Shown piece after piece: positions 22,299-32,994 of a stretch of DNA of 64,000 nucleotides (position 1 is the stretch's first letter; each line of letters starts with the position of its first letter). The notes beneath the pieces were generated by a model that was given only the letters and a program-made list of their open reading frames with translations, ran no database searches and was not told the DNA's origin. The translations under genes and the position numbers were made by a program. This DNA comes from Podospora comata (lineage: Eukaryota > Ascomycota > Sordariomycetes > Sordariales > Podosporaceae), in assembly GCA_017354895.1 (NCBI GenBank), contig CP071493.1:5580001-5644000 (forward strand), written 5' to 3'.

Positions 22299-23520
22299 AT
22301 GTTGGCAGGAAACACGCACCCGTGGCTACTTGCCCTCACGGCGGTAATTCCAACCGTCTATGCTTCTCGACGCGGTTTAAAAAGTGAATGTTCCCCCGTC
22401 TCCTTCGACATTGTAGCCACCGCCGAAAATGCCATCTTGTCTCCATCTTACGACCCCAGCAATGAAACGTCCATCATTAACTTCATCAATGCAATGGCCA
22501 GGGGCGAGGTGAACCCCGTTGTCGGGTTTCAGAACATCAGCGGCTCCTTCGTCATCAACGGCATCTACTGCAAGCCCACCAAAAAGGTCAAGAAAAAACG
22601 CAACGCCCTTCAAATATTGGTTCACGGCATCACCTATAACAGCAGCATGTGGGGTGGGTATCACTTTGGTGACCGCTACAACTGGCACGCCTATGCTAAT
22701 GGAGAGGGGTATCACACCCTCGCCATTGACAGACTTGGCCACGGCCTCAACTCAAAGGCATTGGACCCGCACAATGTGATTCAACCTATGCTCCAGGTGG
22801 AGATTTACAAGGAGCTGATCCAGTCTATCCGTTCCAACACCGCTGCCAACTCCCTTCGGAAGAGGTTTTCCAACATCATCTGGGTGGGTAGCTTCATTCT
22901 TTATCACATCGATGGATCTTTTTGAGCTGACAGATAAAAAGGTCGGCCACTCCTACGGCTCCCAAATCGCCCTCCCACTCGCACGCCTCTGCCCAAATCT
23001 CACCTCAGCCCTGATCTTGACAGGCTGGTCCTCCACCACAAACCTCAGCGAGGTGCAAAAGTTCAATCTCGCCTCTGCTTCTACTATTTATCCCTCTCGG
23101 TTTCCTGGCCTGGATAAAGGCTACCTAGCCATGGCTGACGAGGCCCTACGTGCAAAAATGTTTTACTATGGTGCTTACGATCCAGCAATCCCCGCGTTTG
23201 ACTTTGCAAACCAGGATATTGTCACGATTGGTGAGTTTGCCGCTAATGCAGGACCGTTTGGGATACCGCCTGCCGCGTACAACAAGCCGGTTATGGTTAT
23301 TACTGGTGTGGAAGATGGTGTGTTTTGTGCCCAACCTGGAGCCGCAGCAAGGGAGTGTGAGGAGTTGTTGGAGAAGACGAGGACAGACATATTTCCGGGT
23401 GTGCCGGGGAGGAAGTATGAGTATTTTGCGCCGAGGAATACGGGGCATGATTTGACGCTTCATCATTCGGCCAGGGAGACTTTTAGGAGGGCTCATGGGT
23501 TTTTGGATAAGTACTTTTAG
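22299..23520 (+). CDS. Secreted alpha/beta hydrolase
   Basis: Exons 22299-22883 and 22942-23520 flank a 58 nt intron (GTGGGT...AAAAAG) that lies just before the nucleophile; the protein has 387 residues. A signal peptide (LAGNTHPWLLALTAVIPTVYA) comes first. The oxyanion-hole segment is LVHGITYNSSMWGG, the nucleophile elbow is VGHSYGSQ with catalytic Ser, the acid is likely Asp in VITGVEDGVF, and the base is His in NTGHDLTLHH. This is a complete triad, so the enzyme should be active as an esterase, lipase or peptidase-like hydrolase. The substrate is not readable. The start at 22299 is preferred because the upstream frame has no ATG. The neighbouring Zn2Cys6 gene converges from the right. Confidence 0.85.
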
Positions 23521-23628
23521 GAGGAGTTCTACATGGCGGGTTGAGACGGCGAGGGAATCGAGGTTTGTGGTTGGTAGATCCCTGGACAGCTGTTACACGT
23601 AGCTGCACCGGAAACAAGTCAATCCCCC

Positions 23629-25236
23629 TCACATGATAAATGCATAAGCCCCATCCCAACAATCATCCCACTTCCTTTCCCCTCCTCCGACCCAGAACCG
23701 CTCCAGCAATCTCTTCGCCACCAAAGGCGGTGATATCCCCTGGTCGCGAGCCATATCAACCAAACACCGCCCAATATACTTCTGCACGTCCCCCCCAGCC
23801 CTTGCCGCCTCCACACCAGCTACGATCAACGGCCAAGTCATCCTCTTCCTTGCCCTCGGTGTACTCATTCCCGTCTCCAATATCGAGAACAAAGCCTGGG
23901 CATACTTGGCTCGCAACACCTCCACTTCCCGGGTTGACTTCAAAGCCCCGGTGCTCACCAACGATAGTATGCAGTACAGCGCAACGCTGGCGTGAAACAC
24001 GCGGCCAATGACAAGAAACTCCTCCCTGTTGGCAAATACTGACTTTTCCAGATTTGACGTCCAGTCCTCTGGGGAAAAGAGCTCTATCTGGCCGAGGATG
24101 CCGAGGGCGGCTTGCTTTGTATTCGGGTGGGAAGGCTCTCGAGCGCGTAGCTCGTTGATGAGGATTAATTTGATAAAGAGGGGGGTTGGACAGGACATGG
24201 GGGGGAAGTAGACTTCGGTGTAGTAATCCTCCGTCAGGCGGAGGGTGGTGACTGTGTCGGCGACTTGAAACTGGTTGTCGGGGGGGCTGGTGGTGTTGGC
24301 TAGTACCGCGGTGCTGTTGGTGGTGTTAGTAGGAGTTTGGGGAAAGGGGGACGGGATAAACCGACATCATCAGCCCTACCAGACTCGGCCTCATCTGATC
24401 ACACCGGTCTATTATCTCCAGAAACCCGCCGTGAAACTCCAGCAGGGTCATGAACCCGTCCACGTGCGTCCTCCAAGATGGGGTCATGGATTGTTGGAGG
24501 AACGCAAAGAGGAAGGCGTACACACTTACGACGGCTTCAAGACCGCGGCGGGTTTCTTCAGCGTCGAGTAATTCGTGAATGGCGCGGATGGTGATGCCGC
24601 GGTGGTGGTAAAATCTTGGCAAGATGGGCTTCACCAAATCGATTTCGGGACGGCAGTCGGACATTTGCATGATTCGGTGGTTGATGGTGACTGAAACCAG
24701 CGTGTGGAGGATAGACAGCGGGATGTCTTCTACCGTCAACATCGGAAAAACAAAATGGCTCGGGCCGAGCTGGTGAGACTGGAGGTCGGGATAGATCCGG
24801 GCGTTGTCTAGATCACGGCAGTTAGCTCCCGGAGCCCACAACACTGGGGAATATCCCAGTCCAACCCACAATACAACATAGCCTCAATAATATCAAACAT
24901 TTCCGGCCGGAGAGTAGGAGTGATAGGTGGAGTTGCCGGGTGGTTGCGGTGGCGCTTCTGGGACTCGGGGGGCGTGAGAGGAGCCTGTCTCTTTGGACTA
25001 GGACACGACACTTGCGGCCGGAGAGATGGTAACCGCCCTTGACCCTTCCGCTTCTTCGGCCGGGACATGACCTGCCCCGGGGCTAGCCATTGCAGTGGCT
25101 TTTTGTCTGCATACCCGGGACAGACGATGCCAGCGGTCCGGCACTTGTTGCAGACGGGTTGTTGACCGTCACACACGACCCGTCTCCGTCTGCACTCCCA
25201 GCAGTGCTGGTGACGCAAATTAGCAAGATTGGGCAT
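23629..25236 (-). CDS. Zn(II)2Cys6 fungal-specific transcription factor
   Basis: Three exons (25236-24870, 24807-24366, 24313-23629) encode 497 residues. The DNA-binding binuclear cluster sits at the N-terminus: CWECRRRRVVCDGQQPVCNK then CRTAGIVC, spacing C-x2-C-x6-C-x6-C-x2-C-x6-C. A Lys/Arg-rich stretch (RPKKRKGQGR) that may be a nuclear signal follows. The rest resembles the fungal-specific TF regulatory region (MLYYNARIYPDL, HQLGPSHFVFP, VLANTTSPPDNQ, CPTPLFIKLILINELR). The second intron uses an unusual GTCGGT donor, chosen because it alone restores frame and the ANTTSPP block; its ends are the least certain part of the model. Target genes are unknown. It converges on the secreted hydrolase gene. 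Confidence 0.85.
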
Positions 25237-25880
25237 CCTGTGGGTGTTACCGACGTGGCTGAACGGGTGGAAGCATCGTGGAGAGAGGAAACACGAGGAG
25301 GACGTCGTAGTTTGGAAGTTGACCTTACACCAGAGCCAACCTCACCCCTGCTCAAGGGGGGTTGGCCTTGTGGGTTGAAGCCTGCGGGGACAGGCATGCC
25401 TCCCGCTGTCTTGGCTTCTTGGCCATCTATTCTCCTGAAAGGGGATGGTTCGAGATCATTGTTCAGTGGGTCTTCATGGCCAACGATGGTCCAATGAGAC
25501 GGCACGTCATGTAAGACGGCTATCGAATCCGAGAAAGCGAGGCACTGCCTTTGGAGTCTGGACTGGTGAAATGGGTGAGAGACTGATGAAAGGCGCGTCT
25601 CCGGTTCCATGGGTACCTAGTTAGCCTTATAGGGCTGAAGAAATTGCGGATCACCTTTTCATCATGCCAGGGGTTTCCTGGATGCAAGGTTTAACACCCG
25701 AACTCTCAGCATATCAGCAACTCTCTCTCTTGCCAGGTAGCTTTGATCCATTGACGTTGACCGGTACTCTGTACAAATCCCATATCCAACCTCCTTTCCC
25801 TCCCATCAAGAAGGCTGAATATCTAAGGTACTCCCAGTCAGCCCCCCTTCACCCCAGACAAAGAAGAGGCATAATTACCC
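25237..25880. other. Intergenic, no supported gene
   Basis: Upstream region of the Zn2Cys6 gene and downstream side of the small Cys-rich gene. No supported coding sequence. Confidence 0.45.
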
Positions 25881-26409
25881 CTACAATAACTCACAGGCAG
25901 AAGAAAAAGGTCCCTTAGGCGGGTACTCGTCATACTCCTCCGGCGCACCCTGCGGCAGTTTATGCGAGTGGTGGCAGTGAACCTTGACCTTGGGCGTGCA
26001 AGTGCACCACTGCTCCCGGGGGATGTTGTCCATGACCGACGGGATGTGGTGGCCGCAGCCTGTCCAGGTTGTTTTATCTACTCATATATGTCAGTGATAA
26101 ATAGGGCGGAGAAAATGGAGGCGAGAAAAGGGGGGTGAGTTGGGAGGGGGGGTTGCGCAAAAGGGGGGAAGGTGAGAATGTGGTGATGTGTGAAAGGGGG
26201 CAATGGAGTTGGCAGAAAGAGTCGAGAAGTCTGGAAGGAAGGTGTTGATGTGCAAAGCAAGCACGCAATGGAAAAGCGACGGGAGTTGGAAAGGTCACTT
26301 TCCCAAAGAAGAGTAAAGAGAGTGCTAACCGGGCCATGAACGGTAATGATATTCCAAGGGGGGAGGAAGTTGACATACGGCAGTTTTCGCACTCTGATTT
26401 GTGACACAT
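25881..26409 (-). CDS. Small Cys-rich protein (75 aa), two exons
   Basis: Exon 1 is only 31 nt (26409-26379, MCHKSECENC). A 301 nt intron (GTATGT...AGTAG) separates it from exon 2 at 26077-25881. The joined protein is 75 residues and reads ENCHKTTWTGCGHHIPSVMD across the splice, then WCTCTPKVKVHCHHSH, and an acidic Pro/Glu tail. The CxxC, TWTGCGHHIPSVMD and WCxC elements match a family of tiny ascomycete proteins of unknown function. The paired Cys and His suggest metal binding, probably zinc, which is inference. There is no signal peptide, so it is probably intracellular. The splice model is supported by the conserved block being regenerated exactly. Confidence 0.75.
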
Positions 26410-26730
26410 CTCAGCGGTTGTTTGCGATGGATTCCGAGTATAATTGAGAAAGTGTCGTGGAGCAAGCGAGTCTTTGGGACGAAGGTGTTCAAAATTACTC
26501 TGCGATAAAATGGTCCCTAGAGTGAGACGAGAATACTCTCATTGTTCATAATGATGACGTCGTTGTTGACAATGACCAGTCGGTGATGCAATGGCCACGA
26601 GGTTACCATAGAAACCTCAAATAAAGGGGCGGCAACAAATCCCTCGGGTGAAAAAAACAGGTAACTAAATATATACATTGAAGATCAAACTGGCCCCGAA
26701 CCACAAATTATACATTTAATCCTCATCACC
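26410..26730. other. Short intergenic gap
   Basis: Promoter side of the small Cys-rich gene and 3' side of the amidase gene. Contains TAACTAAATATATACATTG near 26661-26680. No gene was found. Confidence 0.4.
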
Positions 26731-28752
26731 TCACTGGTGGAGATCCTCCGTCTCCCTTCTCATCAAAATCTTGTCACCATTCAGGGTACCCCCAGCCTTG
26801 GGGGTCTTGATAATCCCAGCTTCAACCAAATCCAACGCCAACTTGGTCAACAAACCATCGCAGCCCTTGGCAGCCATGACAGAGACGCCGACAGGGAAGA
26901 ACTCATCATGGTTGGAGATGGCACTGAACCCTGTAACTTCACCCAGAGGGAAGACCACGTCGGGAATCTCCGTGTAAACACTGATTCTGCCGGCACTGAA
27001 GCCGAAGGGAACTCCAGGTTGGCTGCGATAGCGGTTGCGGGGATTCTGACCACCTTGTGAAGAAACGTAGAGGAACAGACCGGAAGAGCACTGCTTCTCA
27101 TCATCGACAGGGGGGAGAATCTTCTCGTTGAACCAGGACATGAAGGTCGACTTTGCACGATAGGCCTCCTGGAGGACATCGTCCCCAATTGAGTCGCCGT
27201 AGCCCCAGCGGCTGAGAGGGACAGGGTTGACGAATGGGCGGCGGCCGTCGTTGGAAGCTGCATACAGAGTTAGCGTAGATCACTCCGAGGAGTCAGGGGA
27301 AGTCATGCCAGCATAGTCACGGTAGAAGGGCTCACGAACAAGCTCAATCTGCTCCTTGGTGATGAGGGTGGCGTAGGTAGTGTTCAACAGCTGAGAGACG
27401 GTAAGAGCACCGGCTTCAGCAGGCTTGGACGCAGCCCACTCGCCCTCAAGGTTCAAAGGCGTCAGGCTGCCGCTGACGAACTTTGCAAGAGAGTCGGCAA
27501 AGTCGAGAAGAATCTTTTGAGCATCAGTTCTCGCCGAAGTAGGAAAGTTGTAAGTCCAGATCTTGGTGGGATAGCTGGGCTTGGTCTTGGCGAGAGACTT
27601 GTAGTTCTTGCCATACATAGCTGCCTGGGCGTCCTCCCAGATCTGAGGGTCACGGACAAGGAAGCCGGGGGTGTCAAGAGTGGGAGAAAGAGGCATGACA
27701 TTGTCCAGCGAGACCAGATTATGAGAGGGACGGTTGCCAAACAGACCCTGAACACCAGCCGGGCCACGAACAGACCCACCAGTATCACTGCCAAGGGCGA
27801 TGTCGAGCCACTCGTAAGCCGCAACCGAGGCACCAGCACCCGACGAGGATGAGGAAGTATCCTGATACCCATCACCCCTGGGGTTGAATGGAGCGTGGTA
27901 GTCAACCCAGTCCGAAGTAGCAGACTCGCCGTTGGCGAACTGGGAGGTCTTTTGAAGACCAACAACCACCGCACCGGCATCGATGAGATTCTGAACGGCA
28001 GGGCCGGTGTAGTTGCTGGCAGGGTAAAGGTTGTACCAGGCACGGTTTCCGTTAGAACCCTTCACGCCCGCCAGGCGGTAGATATCCTTGATACCGATGC
28101 GGACACCGGCGAGAGGCTTTTCGGCTGTCTTGGTGTAGTAGAGCCTGGATGGGACACCGATGGTGAGGGATGCAGAGCCGCTCGTCTGGGCAGATAGGGG
28201 CTGGAACTTGCCCTCGGGGGTGGGGATCAGAGACTCGACAAAGGCTCCAGCGAAATCTTCGTACAGGCGGTAGACGGGATACACAGACCCGGTGCTGACC
28301 TCGAGGAAGTATGGGCCGCTGGGAATCTTGGTGCTCTTCACCGAGACGATCGACTTGCTATCCTTCTTGGGGGCCCTCTCAGCGACGACATTCCTAGGCT
28401 TTTTGCCCTTCGACTCGGTCACAAAGACAGCATCGGCGAAGGCGTCTTGATAGACATCATCCGTCTGTGCCCAGGTTGACAGCAGGCCGGTGAGATCCTT
28501 CTCAGAGACACCTTCCTGGTTCACGACGGTTATAGGCTTGAACCCGAGCACGCTTGGGGCCTTGAGGTTGCACAAAGTCTTCTTCGAAACATCGAGCTTC
28601 CCGGAGGAGAAGGGGGAGATGTAGTAGTCGACGTCGTTGAAGTTGACTGAGAGGCCGGTGGATGCGAGTTTGGCCGAGGCCAGGTTTGCAACAAAGGAGA
28701 GAACGGAGAAGCTCAAGGCGCGAGCCGAGAGCTTTCTGTCAGAGATGGCCAT
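26731..28752 (-). CDS. Secreted amidase-signature enzyme
   Basis: Exon 1 runs 28752-27309 and exon 2 27257-26731, giving 656 residues. A signal peptide (ARALSFSVLSFVANLASAK) and an N-terminal extension of about 220 residues precede the amidase core. The catalytic Lys is in VRIGIKDIYRLAG, the cis-Ser in SSSSSGAGASVAA, and the nucleophilic Ser in GSDTGGSVRGPAGVQGLFG, so the Ser-cisSer-Lys triad is complete. It should hydrolyse amide bonds outside the cell. The intron model uses a GC donor (GCATGA...TGCAG, 51 nt) because it regenerates YRDYAASNDGRRPFVNP. A GT alternative 12 nt upstream (63 nt intron) also keeps frame but loses four residues. The second start at 28785 was rejected as outside the signal peptide. 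Confidence 0.85.
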
Positions 28753-29509
28753 CTTGAAGGAGGGTAAGGTGAGGATGAGAGGCACAAGCTGGGTGCTTGA
28801 CCTTCAGATCAGGGCTTGCGATCAATCATCATCATATATACCCCCCGCTCAATCCGCTACTCGCATCCTCGCGCTCAAGTGTCGTTGATAGCAACCCCTG
28901 AAGGTGATGCTTTAACCCTAGGCATCATCTCACACCGGGTTCTTGGCCATGATTTCCCGCAAGTCCCGACGTTGGTGAAGGCATCCACCAACAGCCACCA
29001 ACGTCGGACACAAACGGGAACACCTGCCCGTCTTGCACCTAGCCTTATCGTTGACAGTCGAGGTTTACCAGCTCCGCGGATCCGGGATTGGAAGAGACCC
29101 GTCACTTGGCGGTACGGAATCGATGTTTATTGGCCAATGGCGGACTTATCGTGTCAAGACACGCTATTGAACCCCAGAATACGATATTCCATGCAAGAGC
29201 GTGGCGGTGGGGGTGAGAAATGACGACACTGGAGCTTTTTCACGCTTTCTGGAAATGGGCATCTGATAAGAATGGGGTTGTTAACTTGTGGTCAATTTTG
29301 TTTGTATTTTGAACCGTGATAAGGGTGGGTGTTGTGATGCCTTATGGGGCTTCATCTTAACCACTCCACTGTCGCGATAAGATAGGCAATAAGAAGCCAG
29401 TGAAGATGCTGGTGATATAGGTAAAGTTCTTGACTAAAAATCGGGATTCCAGGCAACAGGTAAACAAATGCGGTTGTGAACCCGACTGAAGTCCGAGTTC
29501 ATTCGTACC
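28753..29509. other. Intergenic; amidase promoter region
   Basis: About 0.75 kb upstream of the amidase gene. Nothing apart from the TATA-like element could be supported. Confidence 0.4.
28834..28843 (-). promoter_or_regulatory. TATA box of the amidase gene
   Basis: Minus-strand TATATATGAT about 85 bases before the amidase ATG, in a pyrimidine-flanked leader. Position and sequence fit a fungal core promoter. Confidence 0.45.
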
Positions 29510-29929
29510 TCAACTCGATGTAAAAGGTTGAAGAGCCTCACTCGTCTCACTGGGGTGCTTGGTGGTGGGTTGCGTTGCGAACAGGAAAGTGGGGATTGCT
29601 ATGCAAAGACGTTGGAAGGTGGGCAGGCCTTCGAACCATCGTGAGCAGTTCTCAAATACCCTATTGATGTCCTGCAAACCACCACCCATATCGTTTCCAT
29701 TGATGCATCCTGACGTGAACTTGAGGCCTTTCTGACAAACAGTCTCAGTTGCCAGTCTACCGGGTCTGGGCCCTGTAAATGCGGAGGAGGCCCGTGCAGG
29801 AAGCCGAACCCGAGTGTGGGGGTCAACGGCCCGCAGGGGCAACCGTTGAGCACGGGATTTCGAGAGTTCCGACGACTTCAACATCAACGTCAACAACACT
29901 AGTGGTGTGGTGATCAACGTTCGGCACAT
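29510..29929 (-). CDS. Possible small secreted protein (139 aa)
   Basis: A single open frame starting MCRTLITTPLVLLTLMLKSS, which could be a short signal peptide. A basic Arg/Pro stretch follows, then a segment with four Cys (ETVCQKG, SGCINGND, FENCSRWF, QRLCIAIP). A TTTATA element lies about 20 bases upstream of the ATG. Small secreted Cys proteins are common in fungi, but nothing here is recognised and no intron is evident. It could be a chance frame; low confidence. Confidence 0.3.
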   Translation of the reverse strand: MCRTLITTPLVLLTLMLKSSELSKSRAQRLPLRAVDPHTRVRLPARASSAFTGPRPGRLATETVCQKGLKFTSGCINGNDMGGGLQDINRVFENCSRWFEGLPTFQRLCIAIPTFLFATQPTTKHPSETSEALQPFTSS

Positions 29930-30309
29930 CTGGAGTATAAAGACAGGACTCCTCAGATTTATGAAGACACCTCTGTGGCCGAGGGAGACTCGTGATATTG
30001 ATGCGCTCCAGTTAGAGACAGCTGAACATGGAAACGTGCAGCTTCAAGTCTCTTCCATACTGTTGCCATCCGAACGATGACCACGGTGCAGAAATGCGTT
30101 CCCAATCGGTTGGCCGGCAGAACTTTGCCAGTTCCAAGCTGGAAGCGTTGGTTTCCGTCCCGTCCAATACAACGGTGGCTGTTTCGGTGCAACATGCGGC
30201 AGGAGCCCCTCACTTGAACACATCGTCAAATTCCGCCTCACCTTGAACTTCTCCTAGCACACCTCAGAAGTAACATCAACAACCTAGGAATACACTAATT
30301 CACGCACAA
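29930..30309. other. Intergenic between divergent frames
   Basis: Likely promoter region of the dehydrogenase gene at 30310. No gene was found. Confidence 0.4.
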
Positions 30310-31875
30310 ATGGCCGCCCTCGTGATAGGGCTGGGCGCCGCCTCGCTCCTTCTCCTGACTTATACCTACCTCTCGCGTCTCAGCAGCATCCTGAAAAGCA
30401 CCCCCGAAGCAGTATTGAAGGTGTCTCCAAAAAGATGGACCAAAGAAGAGCTGCGACAGGCATATCAGCGCCTCGAAAAGAATCTTATTACCACCAAAAG
30501 CTATGCAGATCGCATTCCCCCCAAGTTGGATAGACGATACATCATCACTGGGGGTTCTGGTGCGTAGCCCGGCTCAATTGTAGGTCGCAAGATCGCTTCT
30601 AACATCAAAACCACAGGTCTTGTTGGTGGCTACATTGTCCTACAGCTTCTGGAACGTGGTCAATCTCCAGAAAGCATTCGTATCGTGGAGTTTCGGCCTC
30701 TCAACCGGGCTGACATGCTCAGTGGGCCAGCATCAACGGTCGACTTTGTCAAGGCAGACATCTCCTCAGCCGAGTCCACTAACAATGCCTTTGAGAAATC
30801 ATGGCCGTCCTCTGTTGCTCACCTTCCCTTGACGGTCTTTCACACAGCGGCAGTCATTGTGCCATCGGACCGGTCCAAACTCGTCTACGGTCTCTGTGAA
30901 AGTGTCAATGTTCAGGGCACCCGGAATGTCCTCGACGCAGCTCGCAAAGCCGGGGCCGATGTACTGATCTCGACATCCTCTGGCGGCGTCAGTATTCGCC
31001 CGATTGAACTTTGGATCTCACCTCTAGAGTTACTCCTGTCACCCAGGAATAAGCTCCCCGAGATGAAGAACTACCTCCAAGTCATGGACGAAAAGGACTT
31101 CTTTGAGCCACCCCGCAAGCACGAAGAGCACTTTGCCAACTACGCCGTCTCCAAAGCCAGGGCTGAGAGAATAGTTTGTGGTGCCAACAGCCCCGAGCTC
31201 CGAACTGGAAGCATCAGACCAGCAAACGGTGTCTACGGGCAACCAGGCGACAATACCCTCGGGGGCTCTCTCGCCATGAGCGACTGCCCCACCTGGTGCG
31301 CGCACATCATCCAACCCTTCGTCCACGGCATCAACGTCGCCATTGCCCACCTTGACTATGAAGCCGTCCTGGCTGCTAACCCCAAAGCACCACAAGCTGG
31401 CCGCCCCTTCATGATCACCGACCCTAACCCTCCCATCAGCTACATCGACATGTATCTAGCTATCGAGACGCTGGCTACCACTCCGTTCAAGCTCATTCGT
31501 TTGCCTCCGCTGCCAATGTGGTTTCTTTCCTACATTGTCGAGTGGTACTCACTCTTGCCGGTCAAATACCCCTTCTTGAGAAGGATTCTGCCTGAGCTCA
31601 AGGGTGATATCAAGCACATGAAGCCTGGTTTGTTCAGTGTTACTACTCACATGGTAGCTACGAACGAGAATGCCAGTCGGTCTGTTGATGAGGGGGGTTT
31701 GGGGTTTAGGGGGGTGGTGACGACCCTGGAGGGTATGGTGCAGGAGATTGTGGAGTGGAATGTCGAGCACAAGGAGGAGAAGAAGGCCAAGAAGTTCCAG
31801 ACGAGTATTTCGTTTGCGGAGGAGATTGCAAAGGCGGCCGAGGCGGCGGGGGTGATGGAGAAGATGGGGAAGTGA
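30310..31875 (+). CDS. 3-beta-hydroxysteroid dehydrogenase / sterol C-4 decarboxylase-like enzyme
   Basis: Exons 30310-30559 and 30617-31875 encode 502 residues. An N-terminal membrane anchor (ALVIGLGAASLLLLTYTYL) comes first. The NAD-binding ITGGSGLVGGYIV motif is regenerated exactly by splicing the 57 nt intron (GTGCGT...CACAG). The active-site YAVSK (YxxxK) is at about residue 260, and DISS, NVQGTRNVLDAAR and RPANGVYG are further family blocks. Membrane-anchored extended SDRs of this type act on sterols or other lipids at the ER; Erg26 is the best-known member. This protein is longer than Erg26 and has the N-terminal anchor, so it is probably a paralogue with a different substrate. Confidence 0.82.
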
Positions 31876-32290
31876 TGGTGGAGGAACGATATGCCCCTTA
31901 GGTAGGCTTTCGAAGTATTTGATAGGAACCGAATCGTTGTAATTCCAAATGATTAGCCTTCTTTGAATCATCATTCTCACAGTCATCGTGTGCTGACTTG
32001 CTGTTCTGAAGTGTCAGTCCTTTTCCGGAGGGCACGCTCAGAACTGCTGTGCGCTCATACCTCGTCCATACTCGCATCGCACATGGACAAACTGCATGAA
32101 CCTCTCGGCATCGAGGCACCACAAGCAAGAGGAGGGGGTATCAACGAATTATATTTTCCCAGTTCTGTCCCAAAATAAAAACTCCTTTGCCTGCTTTGTA
32201 AAACACAAACCCCCCTTTGTCCCACGGGACGGCCCGTCCCTTCTTCCCGGCCTCTTGTGACGATGTAAACCAAGCACTCAGGAGAACATC
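31876..32290. other. Convergent intergenic region
   Basis: Lies between the 3' ends of the dehydrogenase and copper transporter genes. No gene was found. Confidence 0.4.
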
Positions 32291-32994
32291 TCACCCACAG
32301 CAAACAGTAGGCTCATCAATCCCACCCCCCACCAACCCCCCGTTCTTTACCGCCGCCGTTCCATCCGCCCCAATCACCACCGTCTTGGTCATCCAATCAC
32401 ACAAGAACTTGCCCAGCAACGCCCCGATCAAAATGCTAATAATCACATACCCATTATAATACATGGCCAACAACATGATAATATACGCCAGCCCAAAAGT
32501 AGCAGTGTGGATCAACGAGCGGATAAGCTGCTGCAGTGGGCTCGCGCGGAAAGTGACTGTCTGAGGAGCAACCGCTTCGTTCGACGACGACGAGGCAGCA
32601 CCGGGGCATGACGGCGCGGCGGAAGAGGGGGCAAGACCGCCGTTAGCGATCAGTGCTACCCTTGCCGCAAAGTCCCGCTGTATGTGCTCGTCGTATTCCT
32701 TGCCAATGCGGCGGAGGGCTTCGAGGAGGATGACCATCAGGATGACGCCTATGCAGGTGGCCGCGAAGGCGCCGTTGGTGGTGATGTGCCATGACGAGGA
32801 GAGGAAGCAGGCGTCGATTGTGTACCAGTTCCAGAGCATCTGTTCCCCCCCCCAAAAAAAAACCATGGTTAGTTTACTTGCTCAGACAGACTAGCGTAAT
32901 GGTGAATGGATTGGGTTTGCTGGCGCGCGCAACGTACGGAGATTTTGCAGGCGGGACCGTCGCCCATGCCGCCGCCGTGGCCGGAGTGTGACAT
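32291..32994 (-). CDS. Ctr-family copper transporter
   Basis: Exons 32994-32938 and 32839-32291 give 201 residues. The His/Gly/Met-rich N-terminus (MSHSGHGGGMGDGPACKIS) can bind copper. Splicing a 98 nt intron (GTACGT...AACAG) regenerates CKISMLWNWYTIDACFLS, the hallmark start of fungal Ctr2/Ctr3-type proteins. Three transmembrane helices follow: FAATCIGVILMVILLEAL, LIHTATFGLAYIIMLLAMYYNGYVI with the MxxxM-like copper filter (MLLAM), and ISILIGALLGKFLC. The tail ends in CC (TVCCG), a copper-handing motif. It imports Cu(I) at the plasma or vacuolar membrane. A metalloreductase gene lies divergently upstream. The intron carries a run of nine G just before the acceptor. Confidence 0.93.
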
